DNA of 64,000 nucleotides from Microbulbifer litoralis (GCF_023634065.1 NZ_JALKCV010000015.1:1-64000); one strand, 5' to 3'. Shown: positions 45,526 through 54,676, counted from the stretch's first letter. The notes: generated by a model not told the origin, from the sequence alone. Program-made: numbers and translations.

Positions 45526-46326
45526 ATGACCGTCAGGAACTTTCTCGACCGCGTTACAGCGCTGTTGCTGTTGGTCGCTATCGCCGCCAGTGCCGCGGCG
45601 CACGCAGATGGCGACAGGCGCCGGCAGTTCGATGCATCGGGCTTTACCCGCATAGAACTGAAAGGCAGTTCGCAACTTGAGGTGGTGCAGAGCGACTCTT
45701 TCACCGTCGAGGCCGAGGGCGGCGCGGAGGCGGTGGCGAGTGCCGGCGCCGAAGTGCACGGCGACACGCTGGAGCTCTGGGTCGGCAACAGGCGCGAACA
45801 CTTTTTCGGCCTGGTGACCATCAGCGGGGACCAGTCGGTCAGGTTTCGGGTAACCCTGCCGGAGGTGGAGGAGATCCTGGTCACCGGCTCCGGCGAAGTG
45901 CGTGCCGACACGCTGGAGAGCGAGGCGCTGGCACTTCGGGTCACCGGTTCCGGCGAATTGCAGGTGGACAAGGTGGCTGCCGAATCGCTGCTGGCATCCA
46001 TCACCGGCTCCGGTGACCTGCTGCTGGGAACAGTGTTGGCGGTGAACGGTGAGGCCTCGATCAAGGGCTCCGGTGATATGCGCCTGGAAAGCTACGCCGG
46101 CGAGAGCCTGAAGGCGGAGATCAAGGGCTCCGGCGACATGACCGTCGGCGGCCGCGTGGCCAGTCTCGAAATCGGCCTGATGGGTTCCGGCGACTTTATC
46201 GGCCGCAAACTGCATGCGGACAACGCCGGCGGTTCGGTCATGGGGTCCGGCGATATCGTACTCCGCCGGCCGGTGAAGGAATCCTTCTCGGTGATGGGAT
46301 CCGGCGAGATTGCGCTGGTCGATTGA
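45526..46326 (+). CDS. Secreted DUF2807 (GIN-domain) beta-helix protein
   Basis: A 266-residue protein with a signal peptide ending in AAAHA. After an N-terminal strand region (FDASGFTRIELKGSSQLEVVQ) come eight GSG[DE] turns, about 16-23 residues apart (VTGSGEV, VTGSGEL, ITGSGDL, IKGSGDM twice, MGSGDF, MGSGDI, MGSGEI). This is the pattern of the right-handed parallel beta-helix of putative autotransporter-head GIN domains. The function is unknown; it may be an envelope or adhesion protein. GAGGGG lies before the ATG at 45526. A terminator follows at 46351. Confidence 0.88.
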   Translation: MTVRNFLDRVTALLLLVAIAASAAAHADGDRRRQFDASGFTRIELKGSSQLEVVQSDSFTVEAEGGAEAVASAGAEVHGDTLELWVGNRREHFFGLVTISGDQSVRFRVTLPEVEEILVTGSGEVRADTLESEALALRVTGSGELQVDKVAAESLLASITGSGDLLLGTVLAVNGEASIKGSGDMRLESYAGESLKAEIKGSGDMTVGGRVASLEIGLMGSGDFIGRKLHADNAGGSVMGSGDIVLRRPVKESFSVMGSGEIALVD

Positions 46327-46350
46327 TCGTGCCGCGGGCAGGTCGCGAAG

Positions 46351-46380
46351 GCGCGCCGGGTGATCCCGGCGCGCTTTTTT
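46351..46380 (+). terminator. Terminator after DUF2807 gene
   Basis: GCGCGCCGGG and CCCGGCGCGC pair around TGAT and run into TTTTTT. Confidence 0.92.
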
Positions 46381-46506
46381 CGTTTGGATGTGGTTCCGCT
46401 GGCCGTGCGGGTCCACCGGGAGCGTCCCCATTATTCCCGGTATTCTTTATCACCCCGATTAACGCCCCGAGCGCTATTGGCGTCGGGCAGACAGACGGAA
46501 TAGCCT

Positions 46507-47940
46507 ATGAGCAACAGTGAACAGGTGAGCGGGCGCGGCCAGCGCCTGCGAAGCCGGTTGCGGCAGTGGCGCCGCGAGGCTCGGGAAAAATCCCACTGGG
46601 CGGCGGAGCGCCTGCTCGATCGCCGCGTCTGCGTCGGCATCACCGGCCTCAGTGGTGCCGGCAAGTCGACGCTGCTGACCAGCCTGATCTACCAGTTGAG
46701 CCATCCCCAGCGGGCGCAGTTGCCGGGCTTTGCGCCCGCCCTGAACGGCGACCTGCTGGGTGCGGAGCTGAAGCCGGCGCTGGATTCGGGGCTGCCGCCG
46801 TTTGATTACCCGCCGTGCCTGGAAGCATTGATGGCACAGCCGCCGCGCTGGCCCGAAAGTACCCGGGAAGTATCGGCGATGGAGCTGCATATCCACCTGC
46901 GCCACCGACGCCGCCTGGGCGGCAGCAGGACCCGCACCCTGATCCTGGAGTTGCGCGACTATCCGGGCGAGTGGTTGATGGACCTGCCGCTGCTACACCT
47001 GGATTACCGCGACTGGTGTCGCCAGCAGGCACACCTGATCGACGGGGATGCGCGCGCTGGACTGGCGCCCGCTGCGATTTCAAAACTGGCGGCCCTGGAT
47101 CCCGCCGCCAGTGCCGAAGAGACGAGGCTGTCGGCACTGTGGCGCGATTACCGCCAGTTCCTGCTCGACTGCCGCAGCCGGCGAAAACTCAGCTATCTGC
47201 AGCCGGGCCGCGCCCTGCTCGACGAGCGCGACTACGGTCTGCTGCCGTTGCTGGACCTGCGCAGCCACTCCGCCGAGGAGTTGGCGGCGCTGCCGGAGGA
47301 CAGCAACTACAAAACGCTCGCCCGTCGCTACCGCGATTATGTGGAAGGGGAGGTGCTGCCTTTTGTAGAGAGCCATTTCCGCCACCTGGATCGCCAACTG
47401 GTACTGGTGGACATGATCGGCACCCTGTTTGCCGGCGAGCAGGCGTTGGACGATATGCGCCTGGCCTTCGGTCATATCGCCGACACCTTTCGTTACGGCA
47501 GCACCGGCCTGTTGCGCAAACTGTGGCGACCGCGGGTGGATCGCCTGCTGTTTGCCGCCACCAAGGTGGACCAGGTGCTGGCGGCCGACCACGATGCCTT
47601 GCGTCAGCTGCTGGGACAGCAACTGCAACAGGCGTTTTCCGGCGCCCGCCATCGCGGCCTGCCGCTCTACTGCGAGGCGATCGCCGCGGTGCGCTGCTCC
47701 AACGAGAGCCAGCGCAACGGCCGCCGCATGCTGGTGGGGCACGATATGCAGGGGCACTACCTGGGGTTTGAGAATGCCGAGATATTCGCCCGCCTGCCGC
47801 GCGAGGGAGAGGGTTGGCAACACTACGCCGATGCGGCGCCGCCGCAACTGCGCCCGCCGGCCGGTATGGGGGCGGACCAGTGCATTCCCCATATCCGCGT
47901 GGACGCCCTGCTCAATCTGCTGCTCGGAGATAAGGTCTGA
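46507..47940 (+). CDS. ycjX: YcjX-family GTP-binding protein
   Basis: A 477-residue P-loop protein. Walker A GLSGAGKSTLLTSLI is near residues 47-61, and a conserved ELRDYPGEWLMDLPLL segment follows near 145. LVLVDMIGTLFAGEQALDDM and LLFAATKVDQVL match G-protein motifs (TKVD as a TKxD guanine motif). YcjX is a DUF463 protein tied to the phage-shock and membrane stress regulon in enterobacteria. The next gene ycjF overlaps by one base (TGATG), as in enterobacteria. Confidence 0.93.
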   Translation: MSNSEQVSGRGQRLRSRLRQWRREAREKSHWAAERLLDRRVCVGITGLSGAGKSTLLTSLIYQLSHPQRAQLPGFAPALNGDLLGAELKPALDSGLPPFDYPPCLEALMAQPPRWPESTREVSAMELHIHLRHRRRLGGSRTRTLILELRDYPGEWLMDLPLLHLDYRDWCRQQAHLIDGDARAGLAPAAISKLAALDPAASAEETRLSALWRDYRQFLLDCRSRRKLSYLQPGRALLDERDYGLLPLLDLRSHSAEELAALPEDSNYKTLARRYRDYVEGEVLPFVESHFRHLDRQLVLVDMIGTLFAGEQALDDMRLAFGHIADTFRYGSTGLLRKLWRPRVDRLLFAATKVDQVLAADHDALRQLLGQQLQQAFSGARHRGLPLYCEAIAAVRCSNESQRNGRRMLVGHDMQGHYLGFENAEIFARLPREGEGWQHYADAAPPQLRPPAGMGADQCIPHIRVDALLNLLLGDKV

Positions 47941-49091
47941 TGAGTGACGTAAAAGACGAATCCCGGCGTCGACGGACGCGGATCGAGGCCCTGGACGAGC
48001 CGGAGGCGGAGACGGTGCACCGGGACGCCACTCGCGTCGAGCCCCTGAGCGAAGAGGGCAGCGAAATACCGCGGTCGATCACAACCGGCGAATCCCTGCC
48101 GGACCGGATTTCCTTCACCGAGTTGCGCCTGCCGGTATTCCGGCTGCGCTTCTGGAAGCCCGCGTTGCTGGCGGCACTGGGGCTGGCGGGTGCCGCCGTC
48201 GCCTGGGAGCTGCGCCAGCTGTTTCGCTGGGCGGCGGATATTCACTGGAGCCTGGGTGCATTGGCCGGTGTGGTAATCGCCGCTTTCTGCGCCACTATCG
48301 CCAGTGCCATCTGGGAGTATTTCCGCGCCGGCAAGCCGCTGCGCAAACTGCAGCGGACCCAGCGACTGGCGGCCGACCTGCGCGATTGTCGCAGTGATGA
48401 ACAGGCGGAGCCATTTCGCCGGGAGCTGGCAGAGCACTTCGCCGGCAAGCCCCAGGGCGTATTGCTCAGCCGGGTATTGGAGGAAACGCCCGACTACTAC
48501 GACAGCAGCGAGCTGTTGCGCCACCTGGAAGTGACTTTTCTCGAGGCGCTGGATCAGGAAGCGTTGCGCCGTATCGTACGCCACGGAACCACCACCGGGG
48601 CGCTGGTGGGGCTCAGCCCTTTCGCCACCCTGGATGTGCTGGTGGCGCTGCGGCAGTCGCTGCGGATGATCGACGATGTGGCCCAGATCTACGGCGTGCG
48701 CCCGTCCATTGTCGTGCGCTGGCGGCTATTCAGGAAAGTGCTGGCCCTGGTGGCCTACAGCGGGGCCAGCGAGTATGCGATCAGTGAACTCTGGCCGGAA
48801 CTGGTCGGGGACAGTGTACTCAGCAGTGTTTCCGCGCGCTTGGGGCAGGGGATGGGGGCGAGCCTGTTTATGGCGCGCATCGGTCTGGCGGCGGTCCACG
48901 CCTGTCGGCCGATTCCCTTTTCGGACAAGCAGCGCCCGCGGCTCGGGGCCCTCACGCGGCGGATTGCCACCAGTCTCAAAGAGCGACTGCTGGGGCAAAG
49001 CGGTCGATCGGAGCTCGCCGACCTGCTGGCAGAGAATGCGCGGCACGCCGGCAGTGAATCGCGGCGAAGAGAAAATGGTGGAGATGGCTGA
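47940..49091 (+). CDS. ycjF: YcjF-family membrane protein (DUF697)
   Basis: A 383-residue protein. A polar N-terminus (about 65 residues) is followed by two helices (about 73-90 and 104-125), a cytoplasmic helix-rich middle and a DUF697 domain from about residue 205 (RHGTTTGALVGLSPFATLDVLVALRQSLRMIDDVAQIYGVRP). It is co-translated with ycjX. The pair is conserved and linked to envelope stress, but mechanism is not known. No psp genes are nearby. Confidence 0.92.
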   Translation: MSDVKDESRRRRTRIEALDEPEAETVHRDATRVEPLSEEGSEIPRSITTGESLPDRISFTELRLPVFRLRFWKPALLAALGLAGAAVAWELRQLFRWAADIHWSLGALAGVVIAAFCATIASAIWEYFRAGKPLRKLQRTQRLAADLRDCRSDEQAEPFRRELAEHFAGKPQGVLLSRVLEETPDYYDSSELLRHLEVTFLEALDQEALRRIVRHGTTTGALVGLSPFATLDVLVALRQSLRMIDDVAQIYGVRPSIVVRWRLFRKVLALVAYSGASEYAISELWPELVGDSVLSSVSARLGQGMGASLFMARIGLAAVHACRPIPFSDKQRPRLGALTRRIATSLKERLLGQSGRSELADLLAENARHAGSESRRRENGGDG

Positions 49092-49327
49092 ATAATGATA
49101 CGGGTAAAGCGGATTGCCCGAATAACGGGGGCCTGCCGTAGAGTGTGGCATTGTGCGCCAGGGTGAAAAGTCGGTACTGATCTGGGAGTATCGCGTCTGC
49201 GGCGGCGGACACCTCCAGCTCGACGGCATCGCAGATGCCGGTCGACCGTGTGCTGGCCCGGCAACTGGATACGCTGGCCGAGCACCTGCCGGGTGGCGAG
49301 GCGAGCAGTTGCGGGAACTGATGGGTC

Positions 49328-49357
49328 GGTACCGGCCCCGGTGGTGGAGCCGGTACC
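49328..49357 (-). terminator. Hairpin after the 166-aa secreted protein gene
   Basis: GGTACCGGC and GCCGGTACC form a perfect 9-bp stem 8 bases beyond the minus-strand stop codon. No T-run follows, so termination by this hairpin alone is doubtful. Confidence 0.4.
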
Positions 49358-49364
49358 GCAGCGA

Positions 49365-49865
49365 CTACTGGAACTGCTTCTGCATCAGCATATGGGTGTG
49401 GTGCTGGTCTACCAGCTCCGCCAGCGTCTGGTAGCGGCGCTTGATAAACGGGGCCGGGTTGTCGTTGCCGGCGCCGTCCGGGTATTCCACACCCTCGCGC
49501 ACATGCTGCAGCTCAGTGGCGAGTTGGTTCATTGCGGAAAAGATATCCTGGGTAAGCTGTTCGCTATGGAAAATGCTGCCCTGGCTGGTGTCGAGTAGAT
49601 AGTCGTTGCATTCGCTCAACCAGCTCTCTCGCTGTTCCAGGAAATTGATGGTGTTGCGGATGCCACCCCGGTAGCGGGGGTCAAAGTTTTCGTTGACATA
49701 AGTGTCCAGGCTGCGCATGCCGGAGTTGACAAACTGTTCCACCACACTCCGGCAGTATTTGGGAGTCAGGTACGACGGATGGCTTTTGGCATGGCTCAGG
49801 CCGCCGGCCAGCATGAGGCAGAGCAGACACAGGAGTCGCTGGAAGGGAGAAGAGAAGAAGTCCAT
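49365..49865 (-). CDS. Secreted protein of unknown function, CRP-site associated
   Basis: A 166-residue protein with a signal peptide (MDFFSSPFQRLLCLLCLMLAGGLSHA). The mature part has two cysteines (YCRSVV, SECNDY) that could form a disulfide, is helical, and ends in HHTHMLMQKQFQ. No family recognised. The ATG at 49865 is preferred because the longer frame to 49925 would begin inside a consensus CRP site. That site lies 46 bases upstream of the ATG. Confidence 0.65.
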   Translation of the reverse strand: MDFFSSPFQRLLCLLCLMLAGGLSHAKSHPSYLTPKYCRSVVEQFVNSGMRSLDTYVNENFDPRYRGGIRNTINFLEQRESWLSECNDYLLDTSQGSIFHSEQLTQDIFSAMNQLATELQHVREGVEYPDGAGNDNPAPFIKRRYQTLAELVDQHHTHMLMQKQFQ

Positions 49866-49910
49866 TTTTAGTGGCCCATAATTTGTTGTTTTCGCTAACA
49901 GGCTTCTTTT

Positions 49911-49926
49911 TGTGATAAACATCACA
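49911..49926. promoter_or_regulatory. Consensus CRP/Vfr binding site
   Basis: TGTGATAAACATCACA is a perfect TGTGA-N6-TCACA palindrome. It lies between the secreted-protein gene (ATG 46 bases to the left) and gor (186 bases to the right). Placement near the left gene's promoter suggests that gene as the main target. Confidence 0.75.
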
Positions 49927-50111
49927 ATAAATATCGAAAGCGTCAGTGGATGTCAACGTGTATTAAGTAAAAACTGTCTCAATTGTACCAATTGAGCACT
50001 AACAAATTACAGATTACATTAAATTGATTAAAAGAGCGGCGATTTGCGTTCTTTTCCGGGTATCGCCGCTGTGGCGGTATAGAAGTAGTGTGTTGTCAAC
50101 AGGAGCCTGTT

Positions 50112-51467
50112 TTGGCCGAATTCGATTTTGACCTGTTTGTGATTGGCGCCGGTTCCGGCGGCGTGCGCGCTGCGCGTATGGCGGCCAACGCGGGTATGCG
50201 CGTGGCGGTTGCGGAAGACCGCTATATGGGGGGGACCTGTGTCAACGTCGGTTGTGTTCCCAAGAAGCTGTTTGTCTTTGCCAGTGGTTACCGCGAGGCG
50301 TTCGAGGACGCGCGGGCCTATGGCTGGAGTACCGGTGGGCCCGAGTTCGACTGGCCCACGCTGCGCGACAACAACGCCAGTGAGGTGGCCCGCCTGAATG
50401 GCATTTACCGCAACCTGTTGGCAAATGCCGGCGTTACGGTTGTCGATGGCCGCGCGCGGCTGGAGGACCCGCACCGGGTGGCGGTCGGCGATCGCAGCTA
50501 CTCCGCGGAACACATCCTGGTTGCCACGGGCGGCTGGCCGTTTGTGCCGGATATTGCCGGGCGCGAACACGCGATCACATCCAACGAAGTGTTTTCCATG
50601 CCCGAGTTCCCGCGGCGCATCCTGGTGGTGGGTGGCGGTTATATCGCGGTGGAGTTTGCCGGCATCTTTGCGGGGCTGGGAGCCGAGACCCACCTGTCCT
50701 ATCGTCGGGAGTTGTTCCTGCGTGGCTTTGATCGCGATGTGCGCCATTTCACGCGCGACGAAATGGGCAAGAAGGGGGTACAGCTGCACTTCAACCACCG
50801 CATCGAGTCAATCGAGAAACGGAATGACGGCAGCCTGCTGGTTCGTGCCGAAGGGGGCGCAACCCTCGCGGTGGATGCAGTGCTCTACGCCACCGGTCGC
50901 CGGCCCAACACCCGGGGGTTGGGCCTGGAGGCACTGGGTGTGGTGATGCACCGGGATGGCACCATCTCCGTCGACGACAACTTTCGCACCAATGTCCGCT
51001 CGATTTACGCGCTGGGCGATGTTACCGGTGAGCCGCAGCTGACGCCGGTGGCGCTGGCCGAGGCGATGGCACTGGTAAAACACCTGCAGACCGGGGAGCC
51101 GACGCGGATCGACTACAACAATATCCCCACGGCCGTCTTCTGCCAGCCGAATATCGGCACTGTGGGGCTGTCGGAAGAAGAGGCCCGCGACTCGGGGATC
51201 GCGGTCACCATCTACAAGGCGGACTTCAAGCCCATGCGCCATTCTGTGAGCGGCCGCGACGAGCGCACGCTGATGAAGCTTGTGGTGGACTCTTCCGATG
51301 ACAGGGTGATCGGTGCCCATATGGTCGGACCCGAGGCGGGAGAGATCATCCAGGGAATCGCCGTGGCGATAAAGGCGGGGGCTACCAAGGCGGTATTTGA
51401 CCAGACTGTCGGTATTCACCCGACCTCCGCCGAGGAGTTCGTCACCATGCGCACGCCGGTGGGCTGA
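50112..51467 (+). CDS. gor: Glutathione-disulfide reductase Gor
   Basis: A 451-residue flavoenzyme. The FAD motif GAGSGG is at residues 12-17, the redox pair C43/C48 lies in [13 protein letters not shown], the NADP motif is [11 protein letters not shown] with [16 protein letters not shown] supplying Arg residues that select NADPH, and the C-terminal active site is HPTSAEE. It reduces oxidised glutathione in the cytosol. The TTG start at 50112 follows AGGAG by six bases and gives the usual N-terminus. A terminator follows at 51527. Confidence 0.95.
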   Translation: MAEFDFDLFVIGAGSGGVRAARMAANAGMRVAVAEDRYMGGTCVNVGCVPKKLFVFASGYREAFEDARAYGWSTGGPEFDWPTLRDNNASEVARLNGIYRNLLANAGVTVVDGRARLEDPHRVAVGDRSYSAEHILVATGGWPFVPDIAGREHAITSNEVFSMPEFPRRILVVGGGYIAVEFAGIFAGLGAETHLSYRRELFLRGFDRDVRHFTRDEMGKKGVQLHFNHRIESIEKRNDGSLLVRAEGGATLAVDAVLYATGRRPNTRGLGLEALGVVMHRDGTISVDDNFRTNVRSIYALGDVTGEPQLTPVALAEAMALVKHLQTGEPTRIDYNNIPTAVFCQPNIGTVGLSEEEARDSGIAVTIYKADFKPMRHSVSGRDERTLMKLVVDSSDDRVIGAHMVGPEAGEIIQGIAVAIKAGATKAVFDQTVGIHPTSAEEFVTMRTPVG

Positions 51468-51526
51468 AGTACTGTTTTCGGGGTTTCGGTCCCGGCGCTG
51501 CGGGAACGCATAGCCGTGGGCACAAA

Positions 51527-51552
51527 AAAGGCGATGCCACGGCATCGCCTTA
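51527..51552. terminator. Terminator after gor
   Basis: AAGGCGATGCC and GGCATCGCCTT pair around AC, with A-rich sequence before and a weak T side after. It abuts the MITE-like element at 51556. Confidence 0.7.
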
Positions 51553-51555
51553 CTG

Positions 51556-51879
51556 CTAGCCCGGATATTTCACCAGGCCGCTTAGTATTTAGCGTAATTC
51601 TATGTCTTCGTTAATGTTTTCGGGGATCTCCCCCGGGGGCAGATTGTCACCGGCCAACGCTGGCCACGCCTTCGCTTGATCTCTGCACGCTCAGCACATT
51701 TTTGCGGCTAATACGTGCAATAAGCATGCATGTACGCCGCACAAATCCTACAGGATAGGATTTGGACGCCCACCAGGGCGCCCGCAGGGTGAAAAACAAG
51801 GATGTTTTTCATCCAAAACGCACTGAGCGCACAGATCTCGGCGCGATCATCGTGGCCCCTGATGAAATATCCGGGCTAG
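51556..51879. mobile_element. MITE-like element with 22-bp terminal inverted repeats
   Basis: The left end reads CTAGCCCGGATATTTCACCA (continuing GG) and the right end CCTGATGAAATATCCGGGCT (continuing AG). As inverted repeats they match at 21 of 22 positions. The 280-bp interior has no transposase. It contains three consecutive hairpins at about 51751-51812 (AAATCC/GGATTT, GGACGCCC/GGGCGCCC, TGAAAAACA/TGTTTTTCA). CTAG at both ends could be a 4-bp target duplication, but as a palindrome this cannot be decided. It may move in trans. Confidence 0.7.
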
Positions 51880-51880
51880 T

Positions 51881-52040
51881 GGGCCGCTCGCAAAGTCAGG
51901 TAACAGTTCGCTTCGCCAAATCGTCCAGCTCTGCGTTGAGAAAGCTTGAAATAACGCTGCTATTCCAGCGCTTTCTTGCCTTGACCTGAACGATTTGGCT
52001 GTGCTCCTTTGTTACTGTTACCGAACTTTACAAGCGGCCC
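51881..52040. repeat. Structured palindromic element, copy 1 (160 bp)
   Basis: Outer arms GGGCCGCTCGCAAAGT and ACTTTACAAGCGGCCC pair at 14 of 16 positions; GTAACAG/CTGTTAC and GCCAAATCGT/ACGATTTGGC continue the stem, and GAAAGC/GCTTTC closes an inner hairpin. The core (51900-52015) is repeated at 58926-59040. It ends 20 bases before the hpf stop codon. Confidence 0.85.
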
Positions 52041-52059
52041 GTTAGTGTATTTTGTCGTT

Positions 52060-52419
52060 CTATTCCTCTACCACCACTGCGGCGGCGGACAGCCCCTGGT
52101 GCCGTTTGGCCTTGCGCCGCTCGCTGCGCTCCTTCAGGCAGCGCTCGGCTGACTCGAAGGCGCTGTTGACCGCGCGGTGGATGGATTCGTTTTCGTTGCT
52201 GATGGTCACGGGGCTGCCGCTCAGCGCGAGTTCGACCGAAGCCTTGTATTGCTTGCCTTTGGTTTTGTGCTGGTGAGGGGCTTCGAGAACAACGCGACTT
52301 CGGATGATGTCGCCACAATAACGTTCCAGTTTATGCAGTTTTCTCGATACGGTGTCAGCCAGGGCGGCCGATTTATCGATGTCCCGGAACACGATGTTAT
52401 CGTTGGGCGCAGATTTCAT
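52060..52419 (-). CDS. hpf: Short ribosome hibernation-promoting factor (HPF/RaiA-like)
   Basis: A 119-residue protein of the HPF/RaiA fold: NIVFRDIDKSAALADTVSRKLHKLERY, then HKTKGKQYKASVELALSGSPVTISNENESIHRAVNSAFESAERCLKERSERRK. The basic end fits ribosome binding. The C-terminal dimerisation domain of long HPF is missing. GGAGGT precedes the ATG at 52419. Its 3' end faces the structured repeat at 51881. Confidence 0.85.
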   Translation of the reverse strand: MKSAPNDNIVFRDIDKSAALADTVSRKLHKLERYCGDIIRSRVVLEAPHQHKTKGKQYKASVELALSGSPVTISNENESIHRAVNSAFESAERCLKERSERRKAKRHQGLSAAAVVVEE

Positions 52420-52851
52420 GGGCAAATACCTCCGGTTAAAAGGAACCTTGCAGGCCGCGTTTGCGGTTTGCTGAAAAGAAGGTAGGGCGCCCTATGGGGA
52501 GTGCCGCGTTCGACAGTGGTACCGGAGGCGAGGTCGCAACGAGTGTTTGCTGATTGAACAGCGCTGGGTGTTTTACGCCCGCTCCGGAAAGCCGCTGAGT
52601 CCAGCGATCTTCTCCCTAGTACCCATAATGCTTCCGTGCCAAAAAAAATCAAGCGCTGTGAAGGCAAAATGTCACAAAAAGTTCGCGCTACTGTAGCCGG
52701 TGTGACATAGGGCGCTATCCCCCGGCGCCGTCCGCCGATGGAACACAACCGCCTGCCGAACGGTCATTGCCCGCGGGGCGGTCGCTGCGTAGAATTAGCC
52801 CACAGCGCAATGGGACGACTGTACAAAAAGTGATCCCCGCGCACTTTTCCT
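52420..52851. other. 432-bp divergent intergenic region
   Basis: It separates hpf (minus) from the coiled-coil gene (plus). No coding frame is convincing. An inverted pair ATGTCAC (52669-52675) and GTGACAT (52702-52708) is visible and may be a binding site or chance. Confidence 0.5.
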
Positions 52852-53877
52852 ATGGATTCAAAAAAACCGGGTAATAGGTTCTTTGCTATGGCGGTAACGC
52901 GGTACTGCTCGCTGTTTCTGGCGGGCCTTTTAATGATTGGGGGCGCGGGCGCTGCTACGGCGCAGACACAGGCGACTCTGGCGGCGGAGAAGAATCGGCT
53001 GGCGCGGATGGAGCAGTCGCAGGAAAACCGCATGGTTCAGATCGAGGATATCGAAAACGAGATCCTGTCCTACGACTACAAGATCACTCGCGCGGAGAAG
53101 TCTCTCGAGGAGGCCCGCCAACACTACGAGGAGAGCCGCAGCGAGCTGGAGCGGGCCGAGAGTGCGCACCAGCAGAAGGGCAACTCCGATACCGAGCGGG
53201 AGCTCCACAAGGCCAGGCACGGCTTCAAGATGGCGGAGCGCGGTGTCGACAGCCGCACACGCCGGGTGGAGTTTATTCGCGAGAACTACGGTGAATTGCA
53301 GGCCGACCTGAACAAGGCCAGGGATGCCGTCGCCCGCGGCGAGCAGCGCATCTCCGAGCAGGAGCTGAAGATCGAGAAGATGGTCAACACCATGCTGGCC
53401 CGGGCCGATGCGGCCAAGCGGCAGGCCTCGGCCAAGAAAGCCGCCGCCCCGGTGGGCAAGCCGGAAGTGCCAGCCCCCTCTGTCGCAGCGGTGGAGCCGC
53501 AGAAGCCGGAAGCCGCCGCCGAGCCGGAGCGGGAGATCGACCCGGAACTGCTGGAATACGTCAGGGGCGAGAAGGACCGGCTGGCGAAGCTGCTGGCCGG
53601 CGGAGAGGAGGGCAAGCACACCTTCCGCACACTGGACCTGGAGCCGTCGCGCGGCGAGTCGATCCCGTTCGAATTCCTGGGACACAACCAGTACCGTCTG
53701 GTGGCGCCGGTGGAATCGGGGCGCCAGACCTACGAGATCAACACCTGGAAGTTCCGCCGCACCATTCCGTCCGACGACGATGGTGTGCGCTACGTGTTCA
53801 TCTTCGACGGCCGGCGCCTGTCGCGACCGCGCCTGGTGATGTATCCGGAGTATGTGCTGGATTACCTGAAGGACTGA
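52852..53877 (+). CDS. Periplasmic coiled-coil protein, unknown
   Basis: A 341-residue protein. A signal peptide (VTRYCSLFLAGLLMIGGAGAATA) is followed by a coiled-coil of about 150 residues rich in Glu, Lys, Arg and Gln, then a Pro/Ala/Glu linker (about 185-225) and a beta-rich C-terminal domain of about 100 residues (FRTLDLEPSRGESIPFEFLGHNQYRLVAPVESG). This layout is like envelope-spanning or murein-associated coiled-coil proteins, but I do not recognise the family. Either ATG, 52852 or 52888, may be the start; neither has a strong ribosome site. A terminator follows. Confidence 0.75.
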   Translation: MDSKKPGNRFFAMAVTRYCSLFLAGLLMIGGAGAATAQTQATLAAEKNRLARMEQSQENRMVQIEDIENEILSYDYKITRAEKSLEEARQHYEESRSELERAESAHQQKGNSDTERELHKARHGFKMAERGVDSRTRRVEFIRENYGELQADLNKARDAVARGEQRISEQELKIEKMVNTMLARADAAKRQASAKKAAAPVGKPEVPAPSVAAVEPQKPEAAAEPEREIDPELLEYVRGEKDRLAKLLAGGEEGKHTFRTLDLEPSRGESIPFEFLGHNQYRLVAPVESGRQTYEINTWKFRRTIPSDDDGVRYVFIFDGRRLSRPRLVMYPEYVLDYLKD

Positions 53878-53896
53878 TTGGTAAAACGGATTGAGG

Positions 53897-53920
53897 GGCC
53901 CGCTTCGAGCGGGCCTTTTT
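53897..53920 (+). terminator. Terminator after the coiled-coil gene
   Basis: GGCCCGC and GCGGGCC pair around TTCGA and run into TTTTT. Confidence 0.92.
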
Positions 53921-53947
53921 GTATCAGCAGTAGCGCCACGCGGCTGG

Positions 53948-54532
53948 TCAGGTAGCCGCCAGCGGCGTCTCATACAGCGGCAGGTACTGGCTGCCACCCG
54001 CTGCCAGATGGCTCTGGTAGAGGGCGATGTTGTCGAGCCGCAGCACGAAGTCTGTCGCCAGCGGTTCGAAACCCGCAAATCCACCCCTGGTGCGGGCCAG
54101 GGTGATGTGTGGCCGGTAGGTGGCGCTCTCGGGTTTCATGCCGAGATCGATCATCAACCGGCGGCAGGCCCCGTGGAGCCGGTCGAGATCCGGATTGGGG
54201 AGCATCTCGGCAGCCAGCAGTCGCGAGCGCCGCTGTGGGAACGGCTGCAATGCCACGATCCGCGCCTCGCACGGGGGCTGTTGCGCGGCGATCTGCTGTA
54301 GCCGGTCCTCTATCCGGGCAGTCTGACCGTCGGGAGTCTCGCCGAGGAATGCCAGTGTCAGGTGCCGGTTGCCATGGCTGGTCCAGCGGGTGTCCCCGAA
54401 CCGGTCGGTCCGCCACCGTTGCCTGCAGTGATTGGCCAGCTCATCCAGGAACTGCTGGGTGCGGGCATCCGGGCGCACGCCGATAAACAGGCGCGAAAAT
54501 CCCGGTGGTATTTTCCTTCGATCCTGCCGCAT
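53948..54532 (-). CDS. thpR: RNA 2',3'-cyclic phosphodiesterase ThpR (LigT-like)
   Basis: A 194-residue 2H phosphoesterase. The two catalytic HxTx motifs are NRHLTLAFLG near residue 57 and YRPHITLAR near residue 140. The start SRLFIGVRPD is typical. It opens 2',3'-cyclic phosphates at RNA ends. It is divergent from ibpA. The ATG is at 54532. Confidence 0.92.
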   Translation of the reverse strand: MRQDRRKIPPGFSRLFIGVRPDARTQQFLDELANHCRQRWRTDRFGDTRWTSHGNRHLTLAFLGETPDGQTARIEDRLQQIAAQQPPCEARIVALQPFPQRRSRLLAAEMLPNPDLDRLHGACRRLMIDLGMKPESATYRPHITLARTRGGFAGFEPLATDFVLRLDNIALYQSHLAAGGSQYLPLYETPLAAT

Positions 54533-54550
54533 AAATTTTTTCCTGTTTCT

Positions 54551-54579
54551 CTTGAATCCCTTCGCCGCGCCCCTATTTA
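54551..54579 (+). promoter_or_regulatory. Sigma-32 heat-shock promoter of ibpA
   Basis: CTTGAA (54551-54556), a 13-base spacer and CCCCTATTTA (54570-54579) fit the sigma-32 consensus CTTGAAA / CCCCATNTA. The leader to the start codon would be about 90 bases. Confidence 0.8.
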
Positions 54580-54649
54580 ACCGTTGTGGGTGGCAGGCTC
54601 AAGCGAGGTGCCCCCGATCGACGCCCGGTCTGTGGACGGGCGAATTTCA

Positions 54650-54672
54650 ATATTGCTCTGAATTGAGGATAT
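54650..54672 (+). promoter_or_regulatory. ROSE-like RNA thermometer at the ibpA ribosome site
   Basis: ATATTGCTC (54650-54658) pairs with GAGGATAT (54665-54672) across TGAATT. The pairing includes the TTGCT motif against AGGA with one unpaired G, exactly the ROSE pattern, and hides the GAGG ribosome site. A second hairpin CGCCCG/CGGGCG precedes it at 54622-54642. Confidence 0.8.
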
Positions 54673-54676
54673 GACA

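Noticed and set aside
49235..49321. A 28-residue frame MPVDRVLARQLDTLAEHLPG... after ycjF
   Set aside because: Codon use looks natural, but there is no ribosome site and no family. It may be a decayed gene end.
49866..49925. Longer start for the 166-residue secreted protein
   Set aside because: It would begin inside the perfect CRP site and place 20 extra residues before a standard signal peptide.
51762..51989. A 75-codon frame across the MITE and the palindrome
   Set aside because: It spans the boundary of two repeat elements and has no protein features.
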